This document shows positions 36,726 through 44,578 of a stretch of DNA of 46,283 bases, piece after piece. The position numbers and the translations under genes were made by a program. Where the stretch lies: assembly GCA_021776235.1 (NCBI GenBank), contig JAJFGG010000117.1, positions 1 to 46,283 of the forward strand, given 5' to 3'. The notes under the pieces were generated by a model. The model was not told the DNA's origin, did not search any database, and saw only the letters and a program-made list of their open reading frames with translations. The first letter of the stretch is position 1. Every line of letters starts with the position of its first letter. Origin of the DNA: Alphaproteobacteria bacterium. GTDB taxonomy: Bacteria; Pseudomonadota; Alphaproteobacteria; GCA-2731375.

Positions 36726-36750
36726 GGCAAAGGGTAGCGTCCCCTTTGCC
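36726..36750. repeat. RAYT-family repeat, full palindrome
   Basis: GGCAAAGGG-TAGCGTC-CCCTTTGCC: a 9-bp stem with a seven-base loop, the cleanest hairpin form of the family. It lies 70 bp upstream of the cyclase start. Confidence 0.8.
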
Positions 36751-36806
36751 CCCCGTGCCGCCACTGGCACGGCCCGGGAGCTTAGCCTGCGGACGGCAGG
36801 GTGCCT

Positions 36807-38006
36807 TCACTCCCCTGCTGCCGGATACGCCGGCGGCGTCTTGATCTCATGCGCCTGGAGGGCCGGCAGGACCTCCTTGGCGAAGCGGCGGATTTGTTCG
36901 ATAAACATCTCGTGCGGCATTGCACCGCGATTCAAGGAAACCTGTACCATATTGGCGCCGGCGTGTTCGCCGGCCGCGATGATCCGTTCGATGACTTCCT
37001 GGGGCGTTCCCCAGGGCAGGTCCTCGGCCCTGCGCGCGACATCCTCCATGGTCATATTGCGCATGATTTCACGCGGCATTGAGACAGCAGAGAGGTTTTC
37101 CGGCCGAATGTAGTCGGTCGACGATGTGCTGACATAGCCCGCCTTGCGCTGGGTCTCGGTGGCGTTGAAACTGCCGTGGCTGAACAGGGCGCGGTTGAAG
37201 TAGAGGTCATAGGGTCCCATCTCCTTGACCGCCTGCGCCTTTGAATCGGCGATATAGGCAGTGATGCCGAGCGACAAATGGTTGGGGGTGAAGGTATGAC
37301 CGGCCTTGGCCATGCACTTCGCGTAGTAGGCGATAATATCCTCGCGCAGGCCGCCGCCGGCCAGCCCCGGGGTGATCGGAATATTCCGCTCGGCGGCGAA
37401 CTCGATCGATTCCTTGCTGCCCAGGACCGGTACCCAGATCTCCGGATGGGGGCGCTGCACCGGGCGCGGCCACAGCGCCACATCGTGGTAGGACCAGAAC
37501 TCTCCTTCATAGGAGAATATGTCCTCGGTCCAGGCGCGGGTGACGATATCGTAGGCTTCCTCGAAACGGGCGCGGGACTCCGCCAGCGGCACATTGTGGA
37601 CCTGGTATTCCCGCGGGATGCCGCGGGCAAAACCGGAAATCAACCGGCCTTCGGACAGACAGTCCAGCATTGCCAGCTCTTCAGCCAGACGCAGCGGTTC
37701 GTGTAGCGGCAGCAGGTTGCCGTAGATCAGGAGCTTCAGGTTTTTCGTTCGCTGGGCGGCGGCCGAGGCCATCAGGTTGGGTGAATTCATCAAACCATAG
37801 GGCGAGCAATGGTGTTCGTTGAAGCCGACCCCGTCATAGCCGAGTTTGTCCATCTCCTCCCAGGCGGCCAGGTGTTCCGCGTACGTACGCACAGCCACGT
37901 CCGCCTTGAAATATTCCTTCGACAACGGATAGGGCAATTCCAGCCCCTCGCGCAGATGTTCGAGATTCTCGCCATAGGCCAACAGGTCAAAGACAAAGAC
38001 TTTCAT
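36807..38006 (-). CDS. LLM-class flavin-dependent oxidoreductase
   Basis: A 399-aa luciferase-like monooxygenase. The N-terminal strand MKVFVFDLLAYGEN, the EEMDKLGYDGVGFNEHHCSPYGLMNSPNLMA segment (N-E-H-H), and the LRLAEELAMLDCLSEGRLISGFARGIPREY phosphate/flavin-binding region are typical of F-type LLM enzymes using FMNH2. The substrate is unknown. ATG 38006 was chosen because it starts the fold; a longer frame from 38114 is not homologous. It is a monocistronic gene bounded by RAYT-family repeats on both sides. Confidence 0.92.
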   Translation of the reverse strand: MKVFVFDLLAYGENLEHLREGLELPYPLSKEYFKADVAVRTYAEHLAAWEEMDKLGYDGVGFNEHHCSPYGLMNSPNLMASAAAQRTKNLKLLIYGNLLPLHEPLRLAEELAMLDCLSEGRLISGFARGIPREYQVHNVPLAESRARFEEAYDIVTRAWTEDIFSYEGEFWSYHDVALWPRPVQRPHPEIWVPVLGSKESIEFAAERNIPITPGLAGGGLREDIIAYYAKCMAKAGHTFTPNHLSLGITAYIADSKAQAVKEMGPYDLYFNRALFSHGSFNATETQRKAGYVSTSSTDYIRPENLSAVSMPREIMRNMTMEDVARRAEDLPWGTPQEVIERIIAAGEHAGANMVQVSLNRGAMPHEMFIEQIRRFAKEVLPALQAHEIKTPPAYPAAGE

Positions 38007-38172
38007 GTTTTTCCGCCCCGTTCGTTGCCGCAAACCCCGCACTTGTCGGCGGGACTTGCCAACATTTAAGCATCGGTTCGAATAAGTCGCAAACTTAGCT
38101 AGAATTGCCGCCAACGGTAATACCGGCGCTTTCGGGAATTTGGATCGACCAGCGCATTGGGAAAAGCGCCTA

Positions 38173-38208
38173 TGGGGACGCTTCCCTTTACTAAAGGGAA
38201 GCGTCCCA
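38173..38208. repeat. RAYT-family repeat, tail-to-tail palindrome
   Basis: Two copies of the half-motif face each other: TGGGGACGCTTCCCTTTA (38173-38190), one spacer base, then TAAAGGGAAGCGTCCCA (38192-38208). It is an almost perfect 36-base palindrome with one bulged G, lying between the dioxygenase stop and the LLM start. Confidence 0.85.
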
Positions 38209-38287
38209 TTTCTTCAAACGAGGGTAAGCCAAAAAGCTGCCGTATCCGGTTCTGATAACAGTGCGTTCCACATGCAAAAGTGCACCG

Positions 38288-39217
38288 TTACATTAGTTTG
38301 AGTTCCTCTTCCACCGACAAAATGGGCGCACCCTCCAAGGCAACGGAGCGGGCGCCGTCGATGCCCTGGGGTACATCGCCAACGAGGGTAACGCGGAAAA
38401 GCTGGCGGTCGTAGTCGGAGGCGAAAACATCGTTGGGGGCCAGATGCGCGGTGGAGCGGTTGTCCCACATGGCGATGTCACCGGCATTCCATTTGAAGCG
38501 CACGGTGAATTCTGGCCGCACCAGATGTTCCCACAGCATTTCTAACACCTTCTGGCTCTCCCGGGGGTTGAGGCCGACAATCGATTTCACGAACGAGGGG
38601 CTAATATAGAGCATCCGCTCGCCGGTTTCCGGATGCACGGTGACCAGGGGATGTTCGCTCTTCAAGGTCCGGCGCTCGACACGTCTGTCATAGTCATCGC
38701 CCGACTTCGCACCGGGCGGCGGGGCGAAGGCATGAATGCAGCGCAAACCGTCGATCATCCCCTTGATAGGCGCCGACAGGGTATCGTAGGCAAGCGCCAG
38801 ATTGGTCCACATGGTATCGCCGCCATAGGGCGGAATGGTGACGCCGCGCAGGATCGAAGCCTTGGGCGGATTGATGGCGGCGGTGATATCCGTATGCCAG
38901 CCAGCCCACGGCGTGGCCGGCCGCTGTTCGCGATGGCTGTTGGCGGTCCGATTCTTGGCAATGGCGTAGATCTCGGGAAAGCCATCCACATGACCGAATA
39001 CCGCATGACCGATGGTCGGTTGGCCGAAGGCCCGCGCCAGGGCTACTTGGCCGGCGTGATCCAAATTCTGATCGCGGAAGAAAATGACCTTCCATTTCAG
39101 CCAGGCGTCATTGATCTCCTGGCGCACCTGTGGCGCCAACGGCTGGCTCAGATCCACGCCCGATATTTCCGCGCCGATATGAAGCGTCAACGGTGTGATG
39201 TTGATGGCATTGCTCAT
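38288..39217 (-). CDS. TauD/TfdA-family alpha-ketoglutarate dioxygenase
   Basis: A 309-aa Fe(II)/2-oxoglutarate dioxygenase. The Fe ligands H-x-D are in GWHTDIT and the distal His is in WDNRSTAHLAPND, with the 2-OG Arg (R in FASDYDRQLFRVTLVGD). The N-terminal ITPLTLHIGAEISGVDLSQPL is the family start. The substrate class includes taurine, 2,4-D and alkylsulfates and cannot be narrowed. ATG 39217 follows GGAAAG; a start at 39253 would add 12 residues without support. It is a single gene. Confidence 0.93.
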   Translation of the reverse strand: MSNAINITPLTLHIGAEISGVDLSQPLAPQVRQEINDAWLKWKVIFFRDQNLDHAGQVALARAFGQPTIGHAVFGHVDGFPEIYAIAKNRTANSHREQRPATPWAGWHTDITAAINPPKASILRGVTIPPYGGDTMWTNLALAYDTLSAPIKGMIDGLRCIHAFAPPPGAKSGDDYDRRVERRTLKSEHPLVTVHPETGERMLYISPSFVKSIVGLNPRESQKVLEMLWEHLVRPEFTVRFKWNAGDIAMWDNRSTAHLAPNDVFASDYDRQLFRVTLVGDVPQGIDGARSVALEGAPILSVEEELKLM

Positions 39218-39301
39218 GCCGATGCTTTCCCCTGCCGGTGATATCGCAGTCATCGCACTACCTCATTTTTAGCCACTACCGGGCCCTTCGTCGGAAAGAC
39301 G

Positions 39302-39425
39302 CTACAGCAAAGCGTAGAACGCCAGTTTATTGCCATCCAGATCGCGCACATAGCCAAAAATTATGCCGCTGCCGCGCGGCCCCACCTCGCCTTCATCGCT
39401 TGCGCCCAACGCCAACGCCTTGGCA
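39302..39425 (-). pseudogene. VOC/glyoxalase C-terminal fragment
   Basis: On the minus strand an open frame ends GIIFGYVRDLDGNKLAFYAL-L-stop, a typical VOC (glyoxalase/bleomycin resistance) C-terminus with the (A)YVRDPDGNKLAF motif. It is preceded by ALALGASDEGEVGPRGSG. No start codon is available upstream, because the frame runs straight into a RAYT-family repeat at 39432. The repeat therefore replaced the 5' part. Confidence 0.7.
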
Positions 39426-39431
39426 CAAAAC

Positions 39432-39450
39432 AAAGGGGACGCAACCCTTT
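39432..39450. repeat. RAYT-family repeat
   Basis: AAAGGGGACGCAACCCTTT, differing from the RAYT end by one base (CAAC for CTAC). It abuts the truncated VOC fragment. Confidence 0.8.
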
Positions 39451-39461
39451 GCTATTTGTTT

Positions 39462-39608
39462 CTATTTTATTATTAAAGGGTAGCCGTAGCCCTGCCGCAG
39501 GTTCCCCTCGTAGGTTGGGCCCCAATCCTCATAAACTTCGCGCGAGTCGCCGGAGCCTCCGCCCAGGGCCGTCAACCTGGCGACAAAACCTTCCAATTTT
39601 TTCACCAT
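39462..39608 (-). CDS. Short 48-codon ORF, doubtful
   Basis: ATG at 39608 opens MVKKLEGFVARLTALGGGSG, then an EDWGPTYEGNLRQGYGYP-like stretch, and ends at a TAG at 39462-39464 after crossing a RAYT-family half-repeat. The C-terminal residues thus come from the repeat. It may be a remnant of a gene (possibly the same VOC gene, or another one); I do not recognise the sequence. Confidence 0.3.
   Translation of the reverse strand: MVKKLEGFVARLTALGGGSGDSREVYEDWGPTYEGNLRQGYGYPLIIK
39475..39484. repeat. RAYT-family half repeat
   Basis: AAAGGGTAGC, half of the motif. It faces the copy at 39432, and the two enclose 24 bases. Confidence 0.45.
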
Positions 39609-39632
39609 GACGCGTTGTCCCTCGCAGGTAGA

Positions 39633-39652
39633 ATAGGGACGCTACACTTTAT
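39633..39652. repeat. RAYT-family repeat, degenerate
   Basis: ATAGGGACGCTACACTTTAT. It covers the stop codon (39642-39644) and last codons of the M24 gene, so that gene's end is repeat-derived. Confidence 0.6.
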
Positions 39653-40814
39653 TGGAAACGCAAACCGTGAATTCGGGTTGCAGTCGGCTAAGTGTTTCCG
39701 CGCCGGTGTCTGTGACGATGATGGTATGGCCAAGGCTCATGGCAAGTTCCGCCGCGTTGTCGACCAGGATGGCATGCAGAAACAATACCATGCCAGGCCG
39801 GGCCGGCAGCGGATTGCCGCTGTACAGCATGGGCGGTACGTCCATCCAGGTCGGGCGAAAAGAGGCGCCGAGGGAATATCCGCAGGCCGCCATGCGGAAA
39901 TCACCGTAGCCGTTTGCATCGTATACCTGGCGGTGCGCGTCATCGATCTCGCCAAGCGGACGCCCGGGACGTACGGCGTCAGTCATGGCGGCGAGGGTTT
40001 CGCGGGTCACTTCGAACATGCCGCGATGTCTGGCATCCCCCCTCCCGATCGCGGCGGTGCGCATGAGGCAGGCGCAGTAGTGGCGGTAAGAGGCGGCAAA
40101 CTCCATGGTGAGTTGATCCTGTCCGTCGAGATGCCGGTATCCGGTGGCCGAACGAATTAACAGTGCACGCTCGCCGGAGCCGAGGACGGGGCCGGACGGC
40201 GCCGGGTCACCGCCACCGGACAAAATTGCCGCCTGCCCGGCGGCCGCGATATCACCTTCGAAGGCACCCGGTGCGGCAGCGTCGAGCATCGCCAGCAGGG
40301 ACCCATCCGCCAGTTCCGCCGCGCGGCGGACATAGGCCAGTTCCGCCGGCGACTTGACCAGCCGAAGACCCCGCACCAGCAAGGAGGCGTCCTGCAAAGA
40401 GCCCCAGCCGGCCAGACTGTGCTTGAGCTGCTCATAGTGATGCGCCCGAAGGCCGTAGCTGTCGAGTTCGACACCGATCCGTTCGCCTTTGAGGCCTTTC
40501 TCCAACAGGATGTCCCTGAGGTCGTCCGTTGGTGAGGCCCCCTCCCGGTCGTACCAGATGCGAATATCCTCGATGACCGATGTCCGCCGCGCCTGCTCCA
40601 GGTCCGGCCGCCGGGTGAGCAGAGTAATTGGCTGTTCATTGGCGGTCAGGATGACGCATTGAAAGAAGACGTAGCCGGTGGTGTCGTAGCCGGTCAAATA
40701 GTAGTGGCTCTCTTGCGCGAAGAGCAGAATAGCCGCCAATCCATGTTCCTCGAGGCTGGCCCGGGCGTTGCTGATGCGCCGCTCGAATTCCCGGCGTTCG
40801 AAATGCAGAGCCAC
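39642..40814 (-). CDS. M24-fold protein lacking metal ligands (creatinase/ectoine hydrolase-like)
   Basis: A 390-aa two-domain pita-bread protein. The N-terminal creatinase domain is about 1-140. The catalytic-fold domain has TMEFAASYRHYCACLMRTAAIG where metallopeptidases have IDAG-x-Y-x-G-Y-x-x-D-x-x-RT: both Asp are replaced. CGYSLGAS stands for GHGIG (His lost), and MVLFLHAIL stands for MV-x-T-x-E-P (Glu lost). It is therefore not a metalloprotease; it fits creatinase-like or ectoine-hydrolase-like enzymes. The start is GTG 40814 behind AGGAGGAG. The final residues VCVSNKV overlap a RAYT-family repeat, so the native tail is likely changed. Confidence 0.83.
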   Translation of the reverse strand: MALHFERREFERRISNARASLEEHGLAAILLFAQESHYYLTGYDTTGYVFFQCVILTANEQPITLLTRRPDLEQARRTSVIEDIRIWYDREGASPTDDLRDILLEKGLKGERIGVELDSYGLRAHHYEQLKHSLAGWGSLQDASLLVRGLRLVKSPAELAYVRRAAELADGSLLAMLDAAAPGAFEGDIAAAGQAAILSGGGDPAPSGPVLGSGERALLIRSATGYRHLDGQDQLTMEFAASYRHYCACLMRTAAIGRGDARHRGMFEVTRETLAAMTDAVRPGRPLGEIDDAHRQVYDANGYGDFRMAACGYSLGASFRPTWMDVPPMLYSGNPLPARPGMVLFLHAILVDNAAELAMSLGHTIIVTDTGAETLSRLQPEFTVCVSNKV

Positions 40815-40847
40815 GTTCGCACTCCTCCTGCAATTAGCTTTTCCCGC

Positions 40848-40872
40848 GGCAAAGGGGAGGCTACCCTTTGCC
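40848..40872. repeat. RAYT-family repeat
   Basis: GGCAAAGGGGAGGCTACCCTTTGCC: hairpin form with GAGG in place of GACG. It begins 34 bp upstream of the M24 start and ends four bases from the ParE toxin stop. Confidence 0.75.
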
Positions 40873-40876
40873 CCGG

Positions 40877-41194
40877 TTAACGGTCTCTCGCCCGGTCCGA
40901 CAAGAACGTGTCTGGAGAGATGTCACGATAGCCATTAAAAACGCGCACAATCTGAATGCCATTCCGATATCGCCGGTAGAAAATGACGTAGTCCCCGTGT
41001 GGAAAGCTGCGGATGCCTTTTGCCAGGTCAGATCGATCACGCCCCATGTCGGGATGTACAGCGTAGGCCTCGGATTTCTTATGAATGTCACGAATGAATG
41101 TTCCCGCCCTGGCGGAATTATCCTTGCCTATGTAGCGCCCAATTTTTTGCAAATCCAACCGCGCCTGGACGGTTAGGCGAACTTTCCCAGCCAC
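40877..41194 (-). CDS. RelE/ParE-family toxin
   Basis: A 105-aa toxin. The fold is seen in VRLTVQARLDLQKIGRYIGKDN, the PDMGRDRSDLAKGIRSFPHGDYVIFYRRYRNGIQIVRVFNGYRDI core and a basic end. ParE-type toxins poison gyrase and RelE-type toxins cleave mRNA on the ribosome; the R-S-F-P-H-GDYVIFYR-x-R-x-G-I-x-IVRV pattern is closer to ParE. The start is a GTG at 41194, ten bp behind the antitoxin stop, so the pair is one operon. Confidence 0.92.
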   Translation of the reverse strand: MAGKVRLTVQARLDLQKIGRYIGKDNSARAGTFIRDIHKKSEAYAVHPDMGRDRSDLAKGIRSFPHGDYVIFYRRYRNGIQIVRVFNGYRDISPDTFLSDRARDR

Positions 41195-41204
41195 GGGTTT
41201 CTAG

Positions 41205-41465
41205 CTACCCGTTCTCAAGGTCATTCGCAATTTGGGCAATCACAGCGTCCGGATCGAACACGCCCGCATCGCCACTTTTCAGTCCAGTATCTATTCCCGC
41301 TTTCAACGCGGCGTATTTCATCTGCTCAAAGAGCTGATAGTCCTCATGGGACAGCAGGACAGCGTGGGGTCTGCCGTATTTTTCGATAACCACGGGGCCG
41401 CGTTGGGCGTAGTCCATCATTTGCCCCGTCGATTGTTTTAGCTCGTTCGCCGAGACGGTTTTCAT
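41205..41465 (-). CDS. Phd/YefM-family antitoxin
   Basis: An 86-aa antitoxin. The N-terminal KTVSANELKQSTGQMMDYAQRGPVVIEKYGRPHAVLLSHEDY is the Phd/YefM DNA-binding fold (sheet and helix). The C-terminus, rich in Asp and Ala (DAGVFDPDAVIAQIANDLENG), would bind the toxin. It is the first gene of the pair, with GGAGGAA before ATG 41465. It probably represses its own operon at the dyad upstream. Confidence 0.92.
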   Translation of the reverse strand: MKTVSANELKQSTGQMMDYAQRGPVVIEKYGRPHAVLLSHEDYQLFEQMKYAALKAGIDTGLKSGDAGVFDPDAVIAQIANDLENG

Positions 41466-41480
41466 CGCAGTTCCTCCATA

Positions 41481-41522
41481 GTCTAAATTATGGGCAGATT
41501 AGACGAAAAGTACAAGTCGTCT
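41481..41522 (-). promoter_or_regulatory. Overlapping dyads upstream of the antitoxin (probable operator)
   Basis: GTCTAA (41481-41486) pairs with TTAGAC (41499-41504), and AGACGA (41501-41506) pairs with TCGTCT (41517-41522). The two overlapping inverted repeats lie 16 bp in front of the antitoxin ATG, where Phd/YefM antitoxins bind to repress their operons. Confidence 0.5.
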
Positions 41523-41581
41523 ATTTTGCTCCTTTCAGACGGTAGGTTTGGTTGCGATGTGCATTGAGCATTTTGCCAACG

Positions 41582-41599
41582 CCCCGCCTATCGGCGGGG
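41582..41599. terminator. GC hairpin between the cyclase and TA genes
   Basis: CCCCGCC-TATC-GGCGGGG: a 7-bp perfect stem without a U-run on either side. It may terminate the minus-strand cyclase transcript. Confidence 0.4.
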
Positions 41600-41603
41600 G
41601 GTT

Positions 41604-41629
41604 GGGAAAAGGCGAGGTTACCCTTTGCC
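41604..41629. repeat. RAYT-family repeat, diverged
   Basis: GGGAAAAGGCGAGGTTACCCTTTGCC-type copy with several changes from the consensus. It ends 11 bases before the cyclase stop. Confidence 0.45.
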
Positions 41630-41639
41630 ATGCTTGTTC

Positions 41640-42974
41640 CTAATTCGATTTCGTGTTTCGGCTTTCCGGTTCCATGCGTAAGGAATAAAGACCGACCGGC
41701 GCGCTCAGGCCACGGATCTCGACCTCACCAATTTGTCGGAGGCCGACACCTTGCAACAACGCCGCCGTCGATTGCGAGACAAGAATGGAGGTTCCATGGG
41801 CCTTGTTCAGGCTCTCCAGCCGGGCCGCCAAGTTCACCGGGTCGCCATATACCGTATAGCTCTGCCGGCCGCCGCCGCCGACGCTGCCGGCGATCAGCGG
41901 CCCGGTGCTCAGGCCGATGCGGATCGCCAGTTTCTCGCCGCCGAAGGGCTTCTCCTGAACCAGTTCGAGGAGGCCTTTTGCCGCGTTGAAGGCGTTGCGG
42001 GCATGATTTTCGTCTTCGAGGGGCACGTTGAATGTCGCCAGAATACCGTCGCCCTGGAACTGCGTTACGACGCCGTTGTGTTGGCCGATAATTTCGGCGG
42101 CGTCATCGAAGAACGCGTTCAGGATGTCGATGGTCGCCCGGGCGCCCTTGGCCTCCATCATCTTGGTAAAGCCGGCAAGATCACTGAACAGAACCGTCGC
42201 CGGCCGCTCGGTTGGATCCAGCGTGCCCTTGCTCTCGATCATGGATTCCGCTATGGCGGGCGGGACAAATTGGCCGAATATCCGCGAAACCATGCTCATA
42301 TCCCGCTCCGCTTCCAGTTGCAGCCGGACGGTCTGCCGGGCGCGGCGCACCACGATCGCGATCAGAACGGCGACCACGAGATAGATCACCGCTTCCTGGA
42401 CCCGGCTGCCCGCCGGCGCAAAATTCGCGTTTAAGAAGACCTGAAGAAACTGTTCCGTCGTTGGATCGGCCGGGATATCGGACCACGACAAAGGCGCCGC
42501 CATCCGGGCCTGGACCAGCAAAAATGCCCCCACCCAACCAGCGGCGCCGGCCAGTCCCGCCCACAGGACAAGACCCGGCGAAAAGCTGAACGCGGCAACA
42601 CCCAGAATGATGAAATAGTAGGGAAAGATTTCAAACCGGAACATGAAGATCTGCGGCAGGGCGGCCTCCGAGGTGGGCGGCACCAGGGCAACGGCGGTCG
42701 ACAGGAGTGCGATGTCGAGGCTCAAAAATGCGTACTTCACCCAACTGCGGTCGAGCGCCGAGCCGATCAACTTGTAATGCAGCAGGCCTGGTATGGCGAA
42801 GATCAGCGCCGCCAGGATGAAATCAGGCGCCCGTTCCGGCCCGCGCGACAAGGCCAGTAACAAGCCAATGAGGCACAGCGCGGCCAGGCGGCCCTTTATG
42901 GCCAGTTTCAGACCGGCCTGTTCGGCGGCGTCGAACATCAGGTCCATGTCGGTCTGAACTGGCTTGTTGTCCAT
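41640..42974 (-). CDS. Membrane class III adenylate/guanylate cyclase
   Basis: A 444-aa protein. The N-terminal half has about six membrane helices (for example LAALCLIGLLLALS, FILAALIFAIPGLL, YYFIILGVAAFSFS, AVIYLVVAVLIAIVV) acting as anchor or sensor. A short linker (VRLQLEAERDMSMVSRIFGQFVPP) leads to the cyclase domain, with metal-binding Asp in VLFSDLAGFTKM and QFQGDGILATFN and the GDPVNLAARLESL transition-state region. It would make a cyclic nucleotide from the inner-membrane face. It is unlike the short cyclase at 36015 (different N-terminus, intact length). It follows htpX on the same strand. Confidence 0.93.
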   Translation of the reverse strand: MDNKPVQTDMDLMFDAAEQAGLKLAIKGRLAALCLIGLLLALSRGPERAPDFILAALIFAIPGLLHYKLIGSALDRSWVKYAFLSLDIALLSTAVALVPPTSEAALPQIFMFRFEIFPYYFIILGVAAFSFSPGLVLWAGLAGAAGWVGAFLLVQARMAAPLSWSDIPADPTTEQFLQVFLNANFAPAGSRVQEAVIYLVVAVLIAIVVRRARQTVRLQLEAERDMSMVSRIFGQFVPPAIAESMIESKGTLDPTERPATVLFSDLAGFTKMMEAKGARATIDILNAFFDDAAEIIGQHNGVVTQFQGDGILATFNVPLEDENHARNAFNAAKGLLELVQEKPFGGEKLAIRIGLSTGPLIAGSVGGGGRQSYTVYGDPVNLAARLESLNKAHGTSILVSQSTAALLQGVGLRQIGEVEIRGLSAPVGLYSLRMEPESRNTKSN

Positions 42975-42999
42975 TCAAATGGCCCTGCTGTGAATTACC

Positions 43000-43087
43000 C
43001 AGTTACGGGGACACAATACTTTTCTCGCTCGGTTTGGAGAATTCATGTCGAGAACGAGGCGAGATAAGTATTGTGTCCCCGTAACTG
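43000..43087. repeat. 88-bp inverted-repeat element flanked by 16-bp direct repeats
   Basis: The 22-bp arms 43000-43021 and 43066-43087 are exact inverted repeats (containing GGGGACACAATACTT). The loop has a further pairing of TCTCGCTC with GAGGCGAGA. The 16-bp CTGCTGTGAATTACCC lies immediately on each side (42985-43000 and 43088-43103), like a target duplication. It is a different family from the AAAGGG repeats. Confidence 0.75.
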
Positions 43088-43141
43088 CTGCTGTGAATTA
43101 CCCCGCAACTGCACCGTAACTGCATTGTTTGCCAGCAACAA

Positions 43142-44038
43142 CTAAGCCCAGGGGCCGCGGCGCGTGCTTGGCAGCGGGGAGGGGCCCATGGGCGTCCGCC
43201 GTTGTTCCTGGGCCATCTGCTCGAGCGCCGCAATGCGGTTGGCGGTGGCTGGATGGGAGGAAAAAAGGCTGTCCCGGCGATGGGCATGCAGAGGGTTGAT
43301 GATGAACAGGTGCGCCGTCTCGGGGTGGGCCTCGGCCACTTGATTGTCGATGCGCTGGCCCGCGCCGGCGATTTTTTGCAGCGCCGATGCCAGGGCGAGG
43401 GGATTGCCGGAGATTTCGGCGCCGGTCTTGTCGGCGGTGTATTCGTTGCCGCGGCTAATGGCCATTTGCACGACCATGGCCGCGATCGGCGACAGGATGG
43501 CGACAAGAATGACGCCCATGATGCCCAGTGGGTTGTTGCGGCTGCCGCCGAAGAACATGGCAAAGTTCGCCAACATCCCGATGGCGCCGGCCAGCGTCGC
43601 CGTGACGGTCATGGTCAGGGTGTCGCGGTTGCGCACATGGGCCAGTTCATGGGCCATGACCCCGGCCAGTTCGTCCCTGTTCAACATGCCAATGAGCCCC
43701 GTGGTGGCCGCCACGGCGGCGTTTTCGGGGTTCCGGCCGGTCGCGAAGGCGTTGGGCTGATCGTTGTCCATGATATAGACACGGGGCATGGGCAGGCCGG
43801 CGCGGCCGGCGAGGCCTTTGACAATGCCATGCAGTCCCGGCGCGGTCGCTGCGTCAACTTCACGGGCGCCGTACTGGGACAGCACCATGAACCCCGAGTT
43901 CCAATAGGCAAAGACGTTCATGCCTGCCGCCAGCATGAAGGCGATGACCATGCCCATCTCGCCGCCAAGCATGAAACCGACGGCCAGAAACAATCCGGTC
44001 ATGCCGGCCAGCAGAATGGCCGTGCGCGCGAAATTCAC
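43142..44038 (-). CDS. htpX: Protease HtpX (M48 metalloprotease)
   Basis: A 298-aa inner-membrane zinc protease for quality control of damaged membrane proteins. Two N-terminal helices ([21 protein letters not shown] and [21 protein letters not shown]) precede the H130-E131-L-A-H134 zinc site; E199 in [11 protein letters not shown] is the third ligand. The [19 protein letters not shown] segment is the family signature. A C-terminal tail with [11 protein letters not shown] is short. It lies 31 bp downstream of trxC on the same strand; both handle envelope or redox stress and may be co-transcribed. Confidence 0.96.
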   Translation of the reverse strand: MNFARTAILLAGMTGLFLAVGFMLGGEMGMVIAFMLAAGMNVFAYWNSGFMVLSQYGAREVDAATAPGLHGIVKGLAGRAGLPMPRVYIMDNDQPNAFATGRNPENAAVAATTGLIGMLNRDELAGVMAHELAHVRNRDTLTMTVTATLAGAIGMLANFAMFFGGSRNNPLGIMGVILVAILSPIAAMVVQMAISRGNEYTADKTGAEISGNPLALASALQKIAGAGQRIDNQVAEAHPETAHLFIINPLHAHRRDSLFSSHPATANRIAALEQMAQEQRRTPMGPSPLPSTRRGPWA

Positions 44039-44069
44039 CTGCCGGACCCTTGCGTCATCACTTGTCTCA

Positions 44070-44495
44070 TCAACCGTACTGTCGGATCCAGGCCGTCAGT
44101 TGGCCGGCCGGGAGGGCCCCGGATTGGCGGGCGATTTCCTTGCCGCCCTTGAATACGATCATGGTCGGAATGCTGCGGATATTGAATTTCGCGGCAATTT
44201 CCGGCGCGGCTTCGGTATCCAGCTTGGCGAGACGAAATTCAGGTTCAAGCTCCCGGGCCGCTTCGGCATAGGCCGGCGCCATCGTTTTGCAGGGCCCGCA
44301 CCAATCGGCCCAGAAGTCGACCACGATGGGGATGTCGGAGCGGCCGACCTGACGTTCAAAGTCCTGGCCGGAAAGATCCGCCGGCTTGCCATCGAACATT
44401 CGACGCCCGCATTTGCCGCATTTCGCGGCCGCATGGTTACGCTCCGTGGGGATACGGTTGATGGCCGAACAATGGGTACAGACAACGTGCTGCAT
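44070..44495 (-). CDS. trxC: Thioredoxin 2
   Basis: A 141-aa thioredoxin with an N-terminal zinc ribbon (C6-T-H-C9 and C26-G-K-C29) followed by a Trx domain with the active site W-C66-G-P-C69-K and the cis-Pro region [13 protein letters not shown]. Zinc-ribbon thioredoxins reduce protein disulfides and in E. coli are induced by oxidative stress. ATG 44495 follows GAGGAA; the ORF upstream to 44564 is not homologous. It lies 31 bp in front of htpX. Confidence 0.95.
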   Translation of the reverse strand: MQHVVCTHCSAINRIPTERNHAAAKCGKCGRRMFDGKPADLSGQDFERQVGRSDIPIVVDFWADWCGPCKTMAPAYAEAARELEPEFRLAKLDTEAAPEIAAKFNIRSIPTMIVFKGGKEIARQSGALPAGQLTAWIRQYG

Positions 44496-44578
44496 GAGCA
44501 AATTCCTCACAACTGGGAAGCCCCCCATACATTGGCCGTTATGATCGAGAATCAACGCCCGCATTTCGCCTTTGCAGG

